64,000 bases of DNA from an uncultured Paracoccaceae bacterium (GTDB lineage: Bacteria > Pseudomonadota > Alphaproteobacteria > Rhodobacterales > Rhodobacteraceae). The stretch lies in the NCBI GenBank assembly GCA_947499715.1, contig CANMPL010000007.1:161039-225038 (forward strand). Reading direction: 5' to 3'. Of the stretch, positions 51,782-61,208 are shown piece by piece. Position 1 is the first letter of the stretch, and every line of letters starts with the position of its first letter. Position numbers and translations under genes: made by a program. A model generated the notes under the pieces. That model was not told the DNA's origin, did no database searches, and saw nothing but the letters and a program-made list of their open reading frames with translations.

Positions 51782-52914
51782 CCGCGCAATCCATATGTGT
51801 CGAAGGTGGCCCAAGTCTCTGCCATGTCGACCATTCCGCCGCTTACGCGTGCCTCATCAAGCGCCATCGCCACGAGACCTGCTTCTAGCGCGTCGACAAC
51901 GCCGACGGGCAAGGTGTCAGCCTCACCGCGCAGGAAGGCCGCGATGTCGGCGACCATCATGTGATCAGCGCCGTAATGTGCGGATGCTTTGGATGCCTCC
52001 AGTTGGGTATAGTCATGATCGGCGATCACTGTCCCATCGCGGGCTGTCGCCTTGAGGTAGCCGCGGACAAAGTCGCCCTCTGCCATTCCCTTAGCACCCA
52101 TTACGCAAAAACGGCGGTGTTCGTCGGGCACGTTGAGATTGGTGTGGAAAGCAAGCGATGCGCCAGTGTCATAGCGCAAAATGGCTGTCTGATAGTCAAT
52201 GATATCGCCATCGGAATGAAAGGCGTCCGGCACACTTTCCCACACACTAGTCTTGCGATGCATGATTTCATTCTCGGTGTTGGAGGTAGGCGCGAATTCC
52301 GGTGTAAACGACTTGCGTCCACCGAAACTCGCCACCTTTGAGACCCGTGAGCGGGTAACCATGTTATAGATATCAATGTCGTGGCAGCATTTTTCGAGCA
52401 TGAAACCACCCGACCATTTGATCATCCGGCGCCAGTCACGCATGAAGAACGCGCCGTGGTAAGGACCGATGTGTTCATTGGCTTCGAGCGAGGTGACTGG
52501 CCCAAGCTGGTCAAGAACCGCGCGCAAATCGACCATGTGTTGTGAGTAGCGCAGCACGAGACCGACCATCACCTGATCAGTGCCATATTCGGCCAGAAGT
52601 GATGCAAGCTCCATCGTTTCATCTTTGGTGGTAACAACTGGCTTTTCAGTGAAGATGCGGACACCAGCAGCGAGACCAGCCTTGATGTGCGCCAGATGAA
52701 AACTGTTGGGCGAACCAACAAAAAAGAGGTCCGGCTTGGTTTGTGCCAGCATGGTTTCAACGTCCTCGTAACGGGGGACGTCCTCTCCGATCATGTGGAG
52801 GTAGGTTGGCTGTGGGTCGTAGAAGCCAACGAATTCGATCTCTGGCATGGTCTCTTTCAGAATTGAAAGGACATGGCCCGCCCGCAGGCCGATCCCGGCT
52901 GTCACAACGCGCAT
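51778..52914 (-). CDS. Gfo/Idh/MocA family oxidoreductase
   Basis: A 378-residue NAD(P)-dependent sugar or polyol dehydrogenase. The N-terminal Rossmann motif is MRVVTAGIGLRAGHVLSIL (atypical G-x-G spacing, GIGLRAG); the family's EKP motif is IFTEKPVVTTKDE; and GGFMLEKCCHDIDIYNMV holds the catalytic His. ATG 52914 comes one base after the ATPase stop; the longer frame to 53148 only overlaps the ATPase gene. The reaction is not part of the standard GlcNAc route; an oxidised, epimerised or anhydro amino sugar may be the substrate. Confidence 0.85.
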   Translation of the reverse strand: MRVVTAGIGLRAGHVLSILKETMPEIEFVGFYDPQPTYLHMIGEDVPRYEDVETMLAQTKPDLFFVGSPNSFHLAHIKAGLAAGVRIFTEKPVVTTKDETMELASLLAEYGTDQVMVGLVLRYSQHMVDLRAVLDQLGPVTSLEANEHIGPYHGAFFMRDWRRMIKWSGGFMLEKCCHDIDIYNMVTRSRVSKVASFGGRKSFTPEFAPTSNTENEIMHRKTSVWESVPDAFHSDGDIIDYQTAILRYDTGASLAFHTNLNVPDEHRRFCVMGAKGMAEGDFVRGYLKATARDGTVIADHDYTQLEASKASAHYGADHMMVADIAAFLRGEADTLPVGVVDALEAGLVAMALDEARVSGGMVDMAETWATFDTYGLRG

Positions 52915-52915
52915 A

Positions 52916-54013
52916 TCAGGCCACCAGTGCGGGTGCAGACTGTCGCCGCAGCACGTCGCCTTTGGCGTCAAAGACGTGGCAAGCGGCAGGGTCGATGGTA
53001 AGCGCCATGTTTTCACCTTCGCGAATGGGAGCGTTGCCGGGAAGCGAGGCGCAAAACCGCGTGCCTGCACCGATCGTGCCATAGGTAATCGACGCACCAC
53101 CAAGGCGTTCAAGCACACGGATCGAGATATCGAGACCATCGGCACCAAGGGTCACATCCTCTGGCCTGATCCCAACCTCGACCTTGTCGCCGACATGTAC
53201 GGCGCCAGTTTCGACCGGAAGGGTCATCACGTGACCGCCGTCCAGTTCGACTGTGAGACCCTCTGCTGTTCCCTTCACGACCGCGGGGATCAAGTTCATA
53301 TTCGGCTGACCGATAAACGAGGCCACAAATTTGGTCGCGGGGTGATGGTAAAGCTCCATCGGGGTGCCGAATTGTTCGACACGGCCACCGTTAAGCACGA
53401 CGATTCGATCGGCCATTGTCATGGCTTCAATCTGGTCGTGGGTCACGTAGACCATGGTCGCGTTCAGGTCGCGGTGAAGCTGTGACAGTTCCACCCGCAT
53501 GTCACCGCGCAGAGCCGCGTCGAGGTTTGAGAGAGGTTCATCAAACAGGAAAACCTTTGGGTCGCGCACAATGGACCGCCCAATGGCGACACGCTGGCGC
53601 TGACCGCCCGAAAGTTGGCCGGGTTTGAGATTGAGTTTGTCAGTCAGTTGCAGGATTTCGGCGGCCTTGCCGACCTTTTCCTTCAGTTCCGGCTCTGGCA
53701 GTTTTTGGACGCGCAGCGGAAAGGCGATGTTTTCGAACACCGACAGGTGCGGATAGAGCGCGTAGCTTTGAAACACCATCGAGATTCCACGGTCGACCGG
53801 ATGGGCAGCACTGACGTCTTGACCGCCGATGACGATCTGGCCATCGCTTGCCTCTTCCAGCCCCGCAATGATCCGCAAAAGCGTGGATTTGCCGCAGCCC
53901 GATGGGCCGACAAACACCACAAACTCGCGATCATCAATGGCCAGCGAAATATCATGCAGCACCTGGGCCGCGCCGAAGGATTTTGAGATGTTTTGGAGGT
54001 CAAGCGTCGCCAT
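52916..54013 (-). CDS. Sugar ABC transporter ATPase (UgpC/MsmK type)
   Basis: A 365-residue ATPase of the CUT1 sugar importers. Walker A FVGPSGCGKST near residue 35, signature LSGGQRQRVAIGRS, Walker B VFLFDEPLSNLD and a C-terminal TOBE regulatory domain (VEVGIRPEDVTLG). Energises the two permeases encoded upstream. ATG 54013 (MATLDLQNI) is the natural start; the frame before it crosses the hairpin region. Confidence 0.92.
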   Translation of the reverse strand: MATLDLQNISKSFGAAQVLHDISLAIDDREFVVFVGPSGCGKSTLLRIIAGLEEASDGQIVIGGQDVSAAHPVDRGISMVFQSYALYPHLSVFENIAFPLRVQKLPEPELKEKVGKAAEILQLTDKLNLKPGQLSGGQRQRVAIGRSIVRDPKVFLFDEPLSNLDAALRGDMRVELSQLHRDLNATMVYVTHDQIEAMTMADRIVVLNGGRVEQFGTPMELYHHPATKFVASFIGQPNMNLIPAVVKGTAEGLTVELDGGHVMTLPVETGAVHVGDKVEVGIRPEDVTLGADGLDISIRVLERLGGASITYGTIGAGTRFCASLPGNAPIREGENMALTIDPAACHVFDAKGDVLRRQSAPALVA

Positions 54014-54044
54014 GGGCGGCAATCCTTTTTTCAAAAGAAAGGTG

Positions 54045-54072
54045 CAGGCGGCAGCGCAAACCGCCGCCCGCA
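54045..54072 (-). terminator. Intra-operon hairpin after the sugar-binding-protein gene
   Basis: On the minus strand GCGGGCGGC and GCCGCCTGC form a 9-bp stem (one G-T pair) around a 10-base loop. It begins about 12 bases after the binding-protein stop and before the ATPase start, mirroring the xylF hairpin. Confidence 0.65.
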
Positions 54073-54084
54073 AGGGAGAAAAGC

Positions 54085-55299
54085 TTAGAGCGCGTCGTCG
54101 AGCTCTTCACCGGCGATGGTCACCAGATTGTCGACGGTATCGTCGTCAAGCAGGACACCTTGCACCATGTTGGTGAAAACGGACTGGAGCGATTTGAAGT
54201 CTTCGACCAGCGGCTCTGGGCCACCTGTTGCGATGCCAGCAACAAACACCGGCCAGACGTCACCTTCAGTGTAGTATGGCGCGTCGTTGCCCATCGCTAC
54301 ATAGTCAAGGATCGGTGTCAGACCCCAGCTGCTGTCAAGGTCATACTGGCTGTCGCCCGACGTGATCCGCTTGGCGAGATCCTGCGCCAATTCTTCATGA
54401 CCGGAGCCTTTGAAGACCGCAATCGAGTCGGTGATCAGGATTGTGCCAGATACGCCGGATGGGCCCGCAGGCACAGGTGCCACAAGCTGATTGATGTCTT
54501 CGTTATGCTGGCCATAGCCCCATGGGCCAGAGACATACATGGCGATCTGACCATCGTTGAACAGATCCTTCAGCTGGTCACGTTCCCACGCGGTCGGGCC
54601 TTCTTGGGACACTTCGGCAAGCTTGCCGTAGAATTCCAGCGTCTCGCGGGTTTGCTGACTATCCAGCAGGTTTTCGCCCGTGGCCGGGTCAATCACCGCA
54701 CCACCGTTAGAATAAAGGTAGTTCAGGAACTGGTGCATCGTGTTGTCGAAGTCTTTGCCGGCAAGGCCAACACCAGCGGCATCGGTGTTATCCATCACAC
54801 CTTTGGCCATCGCATACATGTCGTCCCATGTGGCGGGCGCTTCGCACGTCTGGCCAGATGCTTCGACTATATCGCAGTTGATATACAGCGCCTTGGTCGA
54901 GAAAGCGTGCGGGTAGCCCCATTGCGTGCCCTCAACCGTGACGGTGTTCAGAACGCCGGGCTGATACTGCGTTGCGGGGTCGATTTCGGCTGGAACGATC
55001 AGGTCGTTGTTCGCGAGCTGGCGCAATGTGCGGCTACCCATATAGGCGATGGATGGCGGATCACCAGCGGCGGCGAGCGTCAGCGATTTGTCCTGACATG
55101 TGCCCCATGGCACGGCTTCGAGGTTCACTGTCACGCCTTCGTTGTCGGCAATGAACTGGTCCACAACGGCCTGATCGGCCTCGCGCACTTCGCCACCGCA
55201 CATGATAAAGTGCAGCTCTGTCGCGTGGCTTTCGGCCATCGCCGTCATTGCCGTGCCCGACAGCAGCGCCGCGCCCAATGTGAGTTTCATCAATTTCAT
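54085..55299 (-). CDS. Sugar ABC transporter substrate-binding protein
   Basis: A 404-residue periplasmic protein of ABC solute-binding family 1. Signal peptide MKLMKLTLGAALLSGTAMTAMA. The body has PWGTCQDKSLTLAAAGDPPS, ALYINCDIVEASGQTCEAP (two cysteines that could pair) and AMYVSGPWGYG. Likely ligand is GlcNAc or a short chitin or GalNAc-containing oligosaccharide, inferred from the neighbouring GH20, NagA and kinase genes. It is third in the operon, not first. Confidence 0.88.
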   Translation of the reverse strand: MKLMKLTLGAALLSGTAMTAMAESHATELHFIMCGGEVREADQAVVDQFIADNEGVTVNLEAVPWGTCQDKSLTLAAAGDPPSIAYMGSRTLRQLANNDLIVPAEIDPATQYQPGVLNTVTVEGTQWGYPHAFSTKALYINCDIVEASGQTCEAPATWDDMYAMAKGVMDNTDAAGVGLAGKDFDNTMHQFLNYLYSNGGAVIDPATGENLLDSQQTRETLEFYGKLAEVSQEGPTAWERDQLKDLFNDGQIAMYVSGPWGYGQHNEDINQLVAPVPAGPSGVSGTILITDSIAVFKGSGHEELAQDLAKRITSGDSQYDLDSSWGLTPILDYVAMGNDAPYYTEGDVWPVFVAGIATGGPEPLVEDFKSLQSVFTNMVQGVLLDDDTVDNLVTIAGEELDDAL

Positions 55300-55323
55300 T
55301 TTGGTCGTCTCCCTTGGTTGAAC

Positions 55324-56166
55324 TTATTCTTTGACCGCGCCAGCGGTGAGACCCGCGACGAGATACTTTTGCAGGAACAAGAAGATGACCATGACGGGCA
55401 GCACGCCCACCAAGGCAGCAGCCATCATCTCGTTCCATGTCACCGACTGATAGCCGATGAATTCGTAAAGACCGGCGGGCAGCGGTTGCAGCTCTCGGGT
55501 CTGGTTGAATGTGATTGCGAACAGGAATTGCTGGGCGTAGGCGCCGATGAAGACGGCGACGCCGACGACGATCAGACCTGGGACAGCCAGCGGCAGCACG
55601 ACGCGGCGCAAGGTATACATCCGGGAGGCACCATCGACATAGGCCGCTTCTTCCAACTCTTTCGGGATCTTTTCAAGGTAAGACCGCAACAACCAGATGC
55701 CCGTGGGGATCAAGAAGGCCACGCCGGGGACGATCATCGCCCAGTAGGTGTTGAGAAGGCCAAGCGTGCGCAAAACGCGATAGAGCGGGATCAGAAGGAC
55801 CGCTCCGGTGAACATGTTCACGCCCAAGAAGATCGCGAGGCTTGCGTTCTTGAATGGAAAATCCAACCGCGCGTAAGCATAAGCGGCAGGCACGACAAAG
55901 ATCATCGTCAGCCCTGTCACCATCGACGCGATAAAAATGGAATTGAAAATATAGCGCCCCAAAAGCGGCACCGTTTCCCACATCTTGGAATAGGCATCAA
56001 AGCTGAAGTCGTCGGACCAGAATTGATAGGGCGAGCGGAACAGGTGTTCGAGCGGGCGAAGCGACGCCATGAACATCTCGAAGAACGGCAGCAGGATGAA
56101 GATCAGGAAAACGGTGATCGCCGCATAGATCCCGACCATTTGCAGTTTTGTATAACGGTCCATCAT
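55324..56166 (-). CDS. Sugar ABC transporter permease, MalG type
   Basis: A 280-residue inner-membrane protein with six helices. The ATPase-contact EAA loop reads EAAYVDGASRMYTLRRVVLPLAVPG near residue 190. Pairs with the MalF-type permease whose stop is one base before its start. CUT1 family. Confidence 0.92.
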   Translation of the reverse strand: MMDRYTKLQMVGIYAAITVFLIFILLPFFEMFMASLRPLEHLFRSPYQFWSDDFSFDAYSKMWETVPLLGRYIFNSIFIASMVTGLTMIFVVPAAYAYARLDFPFKNASLAIFLGVNMFTGAVLLIPLYRVLRTLGLLNTYWAMIVPGVAFLIPTGIWLLRSYLEKIPKELEEAAYVDGASRMYTLRRVVLPLAVPGLIVVGVAVFIGAYAQQFLFAITFNQTRELQPLPAGLYEFIGYQSVTWNEMMAAALVGVLPVMVIFLFLQKYLVAGLTAGAVKE

Positions 56167-56167
56167 C

Positions 56168-57100
56168 TTACTTCACCCCGTAGTGCTTGTTCACCTTGTT
56201 CAGAAAGAACAGGTAGAAGAGGCTAAAGATCGCCAGAAGGATCACGATGATCACAGCGCGCGCCGCACCTTCGCCGAATTTGTAGTTCCCGATGGCCACC
56301 TTGTAGGTGTCCACAATCAGCGTTGTGGTGGCGCTGCGGGGCCCCCCTTCGGTGAGGATCCAGATGATCTCAAAGCTGTTGAAGGTCCAAATCGCGGACA
56401 AGAGCGCCATTGAGACGATCACAGGCATGATCTGCGGGATGGTGATGCGGCGAAACCGATACCAGCGCCCTGCCCCATCGACCCATGCGGCCTCGTAAAG
56501 ATCGCGGCTGACGCCCTGCATGGCAGCCAGAAAGAACAGCGTGACCATGGGCGTGCCGACCCATACATCTGTAACAATGGCCGAATAAAAAGCAGAGGTT
56601 TTATGGGCGAGGAATTCAGTGGGGCCGTCCGTGAGTCCGATGGCTTGCGCCGCCCCCGAAAGAACGCCGAAATACCCGTTATAAAGCCAAAGCCATCCAA
56701 TACAGCCAATCGCGATCGGGATGACCCAAGGGGGCATGACCAACACGCGAAAAAGCCCGCGCCCCGGGACGGCCGCGTTCAGCAAGACCGCTCCGATAAG
56801 ACCGAGGATTAGCTTGAGCGAGACCGACAGGAACATCCAATAGAAGGTGCGCACGATAGTTTGCTGAAACTTCCGACTGTCAGCAAGATCAGCATAGTTT
56901 GCCAGCCCGATGTATTCTTCGCCACCCAGCCCTGCCTCCATGAATGAAAGCCGGATCGTCTCTGCCAATGGCCACGCGACAATGATCGCGATGAAAAGCA
57001 TAGCGGGACCGACCAGCAGCCACGCAAACAGCCCCTCTGAGGCCACTTTGCGCTTTTGAGGCGCATGAGATTGCGTCACTGGTTGCGAAATTTCGACCAC
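56168..57100 (-). CDS. Sugar ABC transporter permease, MalF type
   Basis: A 310-residue inner-membrane protein. Helices begin near residue 25 (GLFAWLLVGPAMLFIAIIV). The EAA loop is YEAAWVDGAGRWYRFRRITIPQI near residue 210. First gene of the ten-gene amino-sugar operon, divergent from the GntR regulator with a 215-base AT-rich promoter region between. Confidence 0.92.
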   Translation of the reverse strand: MVEISQPVTQSHAPQKRKVASEGLFAWLLVGPAMLFIAIIVAWPLAETIRLSFMEAGLGGEEYIGLANYADLADSRKFQQTIVRTFYWMFLSVSLKLILGLIGAVLLNAAVPGRGLFRVLVMPPWVIPIAIGCIGWLWLYNGYFGVLSGAAQAIGLTDGPTEFLAHKTSAFYSAIVTDVWVGTPMVTLFFLAAMQGVSRDLYEAAWVDGAGRWYRFRRITIPQIMPVIVSMALLSAIWTFNSFEIIWILTEGGPRSATTTLIVDTYKVAIGNYKFGEGAARAVIIVILLAIFSLFYLFFLNKVNKHYGVK

Positions 57101-57154
57101 GATTACCCCCCAAGGCCTAGCCGTTTCACGCGTCGAATCGCGACGCTCAACAAA

Positions 57155-57301
57155 TCATACCAAACACGTTCAATATTGCTACCAATATGATACCAAATAC
57201 CGAGTATGATTTTTTATATAGTAATAACAATATTTTAAATCGCGTGCAGTCAGATGCCATTGCAATATTTTGCAAAATTGGTTTTATATTGGAATACCAA
57301 T
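57155..57301. promoter_or_regulatory. GntR operator candidates in the divergent promoter region
   Basis: TTGGTAT-type half-sites recur: TCATACCAAAC (57155-57165, overlapping a minus-strand TATGAT that could be a -10), GATACCAAATA (57189-57199) and a dyad ATTGG-AATA-CCAAT (57288-57301) 14 bases before the GntR start. The first is repeated exactly (11 bases) in the promoter at 60031-60041. Confidence 0.6.
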
Positions 57302-57315
57302 GATTCGAGGCCGAG

Positions 57316-58071
57316 ATGAATTCTGCGCAACAGACCTTTGCTCCGTCGGAGTGGCTTCGCCCGGGTCGCGGCCCACGGTATGCTCAACTGCATCGCCACA
57401 TCGCGGCGGCCATCCAATCCGGCGCGTTGGCGCCTGATGACCAACTGCCACCAGAACGCGAACTTGCGGAAATTGCGGATGTCAGCCGCGTCACCGTCCG
57501 TAAAGCCGTGGCACAATTGGTTGCTGATGGATTGATAGAACAACGCCAAGGGGCTGGGTCCTTTGTGAAAGGAGCCGGGCAAAAGCTTGAACAATCCCTG
57601 TCGTCCCTGGTGTCTTTCACCGAAAACATGCGGGCACGCGGCATGGACTCCACGTCCGTTGTCCTTGGTGCCGGCTTGTTTCCACCGTCACCGCAAGAGA
57701 TGATGACGCTGGGCTTGTCGTCGATCGACAAAGTTGCCCGGATCAACCGGCTTCGCAGTGCGAATGACACGCCGATGGCGCTTGAGAACTCTTCTCTGCC
57801 GCAGGACATCTTGGGCGCGCCGGAAAAGGTGCAAAGGTCCCTATATGAGGTGTTGCGCAAGACCGAAGCCGCCCCGACCCGCGCCATTCAACGGGTCACA
57901 GCCGTCAATCTTGGCACCAAAGACGCCGATCTTCTGCAATTACCCGAAGGAACTGCCGTTTTGCAGATTGATCGCACGGGCTACCTTGCGACAGGACGCC
58001 CCATTGAGTTTACCCGCGGGCTTTATCGGTCTGATATTTATGACTTTGTTTCAGAATTGCGATTGGATTGA
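57316..58071 (+). CDS. GntR/UTRA-family transcriptional regulator
   Basis: A 251-residue repressor. The winged helix-turn-helix is PPERELAEIADVSRVTVRKAVAQL (residues about 45-70) and the wing ends QRQGAGSFV. The C-terminal UTRA ligand-binding domain carries RINRLRSANDTPMALENSSLP and RPIEFTRGLYRSDIYDF. Many UTRA regulators of amino-sugar genes bind GlcNAc-6-P or GlcN-6-P. Its TGA overlaps the ATG of the hexosaminidase gene, so both are made together. Confidence 0.92.
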   Translation: MNSAQQTFAPSEWLRPGRGPRYAQLHRHIAAAIQSGALAPDDQLPPERELAEIADVSRVTVRKAVAQLVADGLIEQRQGAGSFVKGAGQKLEQSLSSLVSFTENMRARGMDSTSVVLGAGLFPPSPQEMMTLGLSSIDKVARINRLRSANDTPMALENSSLPQDILGAPEKVQRSLYEVLRKTEAAPTRAIQRVTAVNLGTKDADLLQLPEGTAVLQIDRTGYLATGRPIEFTRGLYRSDIYDFVSELRLD

Positions 58072-59852
58072 TGCAATATTCGGCACAGCTTTCAGGCACA
58101 CAAATTCACTGCACGATTACACCTGATCGGGCTCTTGAATCCCCCGTTTTTTGCTTTTCAGGCATGGCACCGATGACGGCGGAGGGTGGCGGCCACCGCA
58201 TTGGTGGCATCGGAAGTTTCACGGAAATCGCATTGCCAGACCTACGCGCCAATGAGCCCCACGTGGTCACGGTGGTTTACACAGCGGGCTATAAGCCCGC
58301 CAACCGCGCTTGGCGGCCGCTTGGGCCCTATTTGCGGGTCGGATCCGATACTATTCCCTTGCCGATGCCAGATGACGACGGCTGCCGGGCGATGCATCTG
58401 CCCGATCTTGGCCCGCCGACCGGTCTAAACATTGTGCCGCAACCCACATTGTGGGAACCCGCGACGGGGACCTCTGGTGTGATCGGCATCAATTGCCAAG
58501 ATCCGACTTTTCAAACGGTTGGTGCCCTTGCCAAGCGACATGGCCTCGCGTTCGAGGGCGAAACCGCCGTTGGATTTGAAGTGGCCGACCTGCCACGTGA
58601 CGCATATCACATTGTGATATCACCCAATAGCGTAACAATTTCCGCTGGCGACGCTGGCGGCCGTTTCTATGCGGCGATCACATTGTTGAACCTTCTTCAA
58701 CATGGCCCCCTGCCCTGTGGCACAATCACGGACGCGCCGCGGTTTGGCTGGCGCGGGCAGCATTTGGATACGGCGCGGCATTTCTACGATCCGCAAACGA
58801 TCTGTGACCTTTTGGATCTGATGGCACTTTTGAAACTCAACCGGTTTCATTGGCACTTTGCTGATGATGAAGCATTCTGTCTCGAACTCGATTGCGTTCC
58901 GGAGCTGTGGCAAAAAACCCGCCTTTGTGGTGAGGGTCATCTTTTGCCTGCGTTGTTCTCTGGCCAGGTCAGTGCAGGTGGATCCTATTCAAAGGCAACG
59001 GTTCAGGCCATCATTGACCACGCGGCGGCGCTGCACATCGACGTACTGCCAGAGATTGAAACCCCGGCACATGCCATCGCGTTAACCCACGTCTACCCCG
59101 AAATGCGCGACCCCAGCGACAATGGGGCCGAAACATCTGTACAAGGTTACAAGGCCAACGCAGTGAACCCGGCAATGCCCAAGACATGGGAGGTTTTGAC
59201 CGCAATCATCGAAGAGATCGCCACACTTTTCCCGTTTGATATTATGCATTTGGGCTGTGACGAACTGCCTGAAGGCACCTGGATGGGCAGCCCCCGCGCG
59301 CGCCAATTGATGGCCGACGAAGGGCTTGAAAACACGGACGACTTGCAAGGGTGGATGATGGCGCGATTGGCGCAGGTTGTCGTCGATAACGGCAAGCGAC
59401 CTGCGGGGTGGGAAGAGTCCGCGCGCGGTGCGAATGGCGGCATCGGACACAATGCGTTGTTGATGAGCTGGACAGGCCAAGGCCCCGGGTTGGATGCAGC
59501 GCGCGCGGGCTATGATGTCGTGATGTCCCCTGCGCAGCATGTGTATCTGGACATGGCCCATACCTCGGATCCCGACGATTGGGGCGCAAGTTGGGCCGCA
59601 TTTGTGTCGTTGCAAGATACGGTCAGCTGGGACCCGGTCCCTGATCCAGAGCTTGCGGCAAGGATTGTCGGCGTTCAGGGCACGTTCTGGTCCGAATTCA
59701 CAACGCAAGACGCGCAGATTTGGCCCATGTTGCTACCGCGGATTTTTGGTGTTGCGGCGATGGCCTGGCAGGAAAGACCGCCAACAAGCGACGACATCAC
59801 AAAGCTCGCCTATTGCCATTTTGCGACATCTGGCCACTTCATGCGACGTTGA
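58071..59852 (+). CDS. Beta-N-acetylhexosaminidase, GH20, cytosolic
   Basis: A 593-residue glycoside hydrolase that removes terminal GlcNAc or GalNAc. The N-terminal GH20b domain spans about residues 130-215; the catalytic barrel starts near FGWRGQHLDTARHF, and the catalytic Asp-Glu pair is in MHLGCDELPEGTW near residue 400. GVQGTFWSEF ends the active site. No signal peptide, so imported oligosaccharides such as chitobiose are split inside the cell. Start overlaps the regulator's stop (TGATG). Confidence 0.9.
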   Translation: MQYSAQLSGTQIHCTITPDRALESPVFCFSGMAPMTAEGGGHRIGGIGSFTEIALPDLRANEPHVVTVVYTAGYKPANRAWRPLGPYLRVGSDTIPLPMPDDDGCRAMHLPDLGPPTGLNIVPQPTLWEPATGTSGVIGINCQDPTFQTVGALAKRHGLAFEGETAVGFEVADLPRDAYHIVISPNSVTISAGDAGGRFYAAITLLNLLQHGPLPCGTITDAPRFGWRGQHLDTARHFYDPQTICDLLDLMALLKLNRFHWHFADDEAFCLELDCVPELWQKTRLCGEGHLLPALFSGQVSAGGSYSKATVQAIIDHAAALHIDVLPEIETPAHAIALTHVYPEMRDPSDNGAETSVQGYKANAVNPAMPKTWEVLTAIIEEIATLFPFDIMHLGCDELPEGTWMGSPRARQLMADEGLENTDDLQGWMMARLAQVVVDNGKRPAGWEESARGANGGIGHNALLMSWTGQGPGLDAARAGYDVVMSPAQHVYLDMAHTSDPDDWGASWAAFVSLQDTVSWDPVPDPELAARIVGVQGTFWSEFTTQDAQIWPMLLPRIFGVAAMAWQERPPTSDDITKLAYCHFATSGHFMRR

Positions 59853-60020
59853 ATTCCGCTTTGTGCGATCGACGGGTTTCTGGATTTCTGCCCTCGCCTT
59901 GAAGCATTCCCGCCTCTCTCGCGATTTCATTCAGAGCGAGTCTGCATTCATTATTGTATGATGAAAATTAGGAAATAGTTGCAATTTTGATCAAAATAGC
60001 GCAAAGGCTCGACGGTTAGC

Positions 60021-60049
60021 TTGATTTTTGTCATACCAAACTGAATACT
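60021..60049 (+). promoter_or_regulatory. Promoter with GntR-type half-site in the spacer
   Basis: TTGATT (60021-60026), 17 bases, AATACT (60044-60049). TCATACCAAAC (60031-60041), identical to 57155-57165, lies between them. This is where a repressor would block the three-gene module. The rest of 59853-60095 is AT-rich without an obvious gene. Confidence 0.55.
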
Positions 60050-60095
60050 GACTCGGCAGAGCCAGATTGGAAGCTTCGAGACTGCGGGAGAGTTC

Positions 60096-61205
60096 ATGTC
60101 GCGAATTACCAACATCAAAGTGCGGGTCTTCGATGTGCCTTTGGCAGAAGTTCTGACGGATGCAATGCACGGCGATCACACTCATTTTGAGTTGATCACA
60201 GCGACGGTGACACTGGCGGATGGCCTTTCCGGAACAGGATACACCTATACGGGTGGGAAAGGAGGGCGGGCGATTGCCGCGATGCTGCAATATGACCTTA
60301 TTCCGTTTCTCGTTGGTCAGGACGGTTCTCAGATCGATGCGCTATATGACGCGATGCACAAACACCTGCACTACGTTGCCCGTGGCGGCATTGCGTCATT
60401 CGCGATATCGGCGGTTGATATTGCGCTTTGGGATATTCGCTGCAAGGCTGCGGGCAAACCACTATGGCAGATGGCAGGGGGCACAAGTGATCGCTGTCGG
60501 GCCTATTGCGGTGGCATTGATCTGAATTTCCCGCTTGAGAAACTTATCGCTCAGACCAACGGATTTCTGGACGCCGGTTATAACGCCGTAAAGATCAAAG
60601 TCGGCCTGCCCGACCTGTCCGAGGATGTGGCCCGCGCGCGTGCAATTCGAGATGTGTTGGGACCAGACCGTGCATTCATGGTCGACGCCAATTATGCATT
60701 GAGTGTCGCGCAAGCAATTACGGCAGCCCAGGCCTTTGCAGAGCTCGACATTCTTTGGTTCGAAGAACCCACGATCCCGGATGATTACGTTGGGTTTGGT
60801 GAGATTGCGACCAAGACCGGTGTCCCCCTTGCTATGGGGGAAAACCTGCACACTATCCACGAATTTGAGTATGCTTTTCGTGATGCGGGGCTCAGCTTTA
60901 TTCAACCGGACGCCTCGAACTGTGGTGGGATCACCGGCTGGCTTCGTGTGGCGGCACTGTCGCGGCAACACGGGATCCCAGTGTGTAGTCACGGCATGCA
61001 AGAATTGCATGTCAGCCTTGTCTCAGCGCAACCAAACCCCGGATGGCTGGAGGTACACAGCTTTCCGATTGACCAATACACGACCCGACCATTGCAGGTT
61101 TCAAACCACTTGGCCCTTGCCCCGAATGAAGCGGGAATTGGCATCACCTTTGATTGGGAAAAACTAAATGCCGCACATGCGGCCATGCAGCGACAGACAG
61201 GATAA
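60096..61205 (+). CDS. Enolase-superfamily sugar-acid dehydratase-like protein (mandelate racemase group)
   Basis: A 369-residue protein. The catalytic lysine pair is NAVKIKVG; the metal ligands are in DANYA, WFEEP and MGENLH; and CSHGMQE supplies the His expected of mandelate-racemase-like members. The N-terminal capping domain is [19 protein letters not shown]. It probably dehydrates or racemises an aldonic or related acid. The exact acid cannot be read from sequence. First gene of a module with a zinc dehydrogenase and an SDR. Confidence 0.85.
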   Translation: MSRITNIKVRVFDVPLAEVLTDAMHGDHTHFELITATVTLADGLSGTGYTYTGGKGGRAIAAMLQYDLIPFLVGQDGSQIDALYDAMHKHLHYVARGGIASFAISAVDIALWDIRCKAAGKPLWQMAGGTSDRCRAYCGGIDLNFPLEKLIAQTNGFLDAGYNAVKIKVGLPDLSEDVARARAIRDVLGPDRAFMVDANYALSVAQAITAAQAFAELDILWFEEPTIPDDYVGFGEIATKTGVPLAMGENLHTIHEFEYAFRDAGLSFIQPDASNCGGITGWLRVAALSRQHGIPVCSHGMQELHVSLVSAQPNPGWLEVHSFPIDQYTTRPLQVSNHLALAPNEAGIGITFDWEKLNAAHAAMQRQTG

Positions 61206-61208
61206 ATC

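Noticed and set aside
51778..53148. 456-residue version of the Gfo/Idh/MocA protein
   Set aside because: The extra 78 residues overlap the ABC ATPase 3' end and precede the Rossmann start MRVVTAGIG; ATG 52914 is adjacent to the ATPase stop as expected in this operon.
53902..56226. 774-residue open frame on the plus strand
   Set aside because: It is antisense to the ABC ATPase, binding protein and permease, which all have clear motifs. Its product is rich in His, Arg, Gln and Asp and shows no domain; it is a shadow of GC-rich codon bias.
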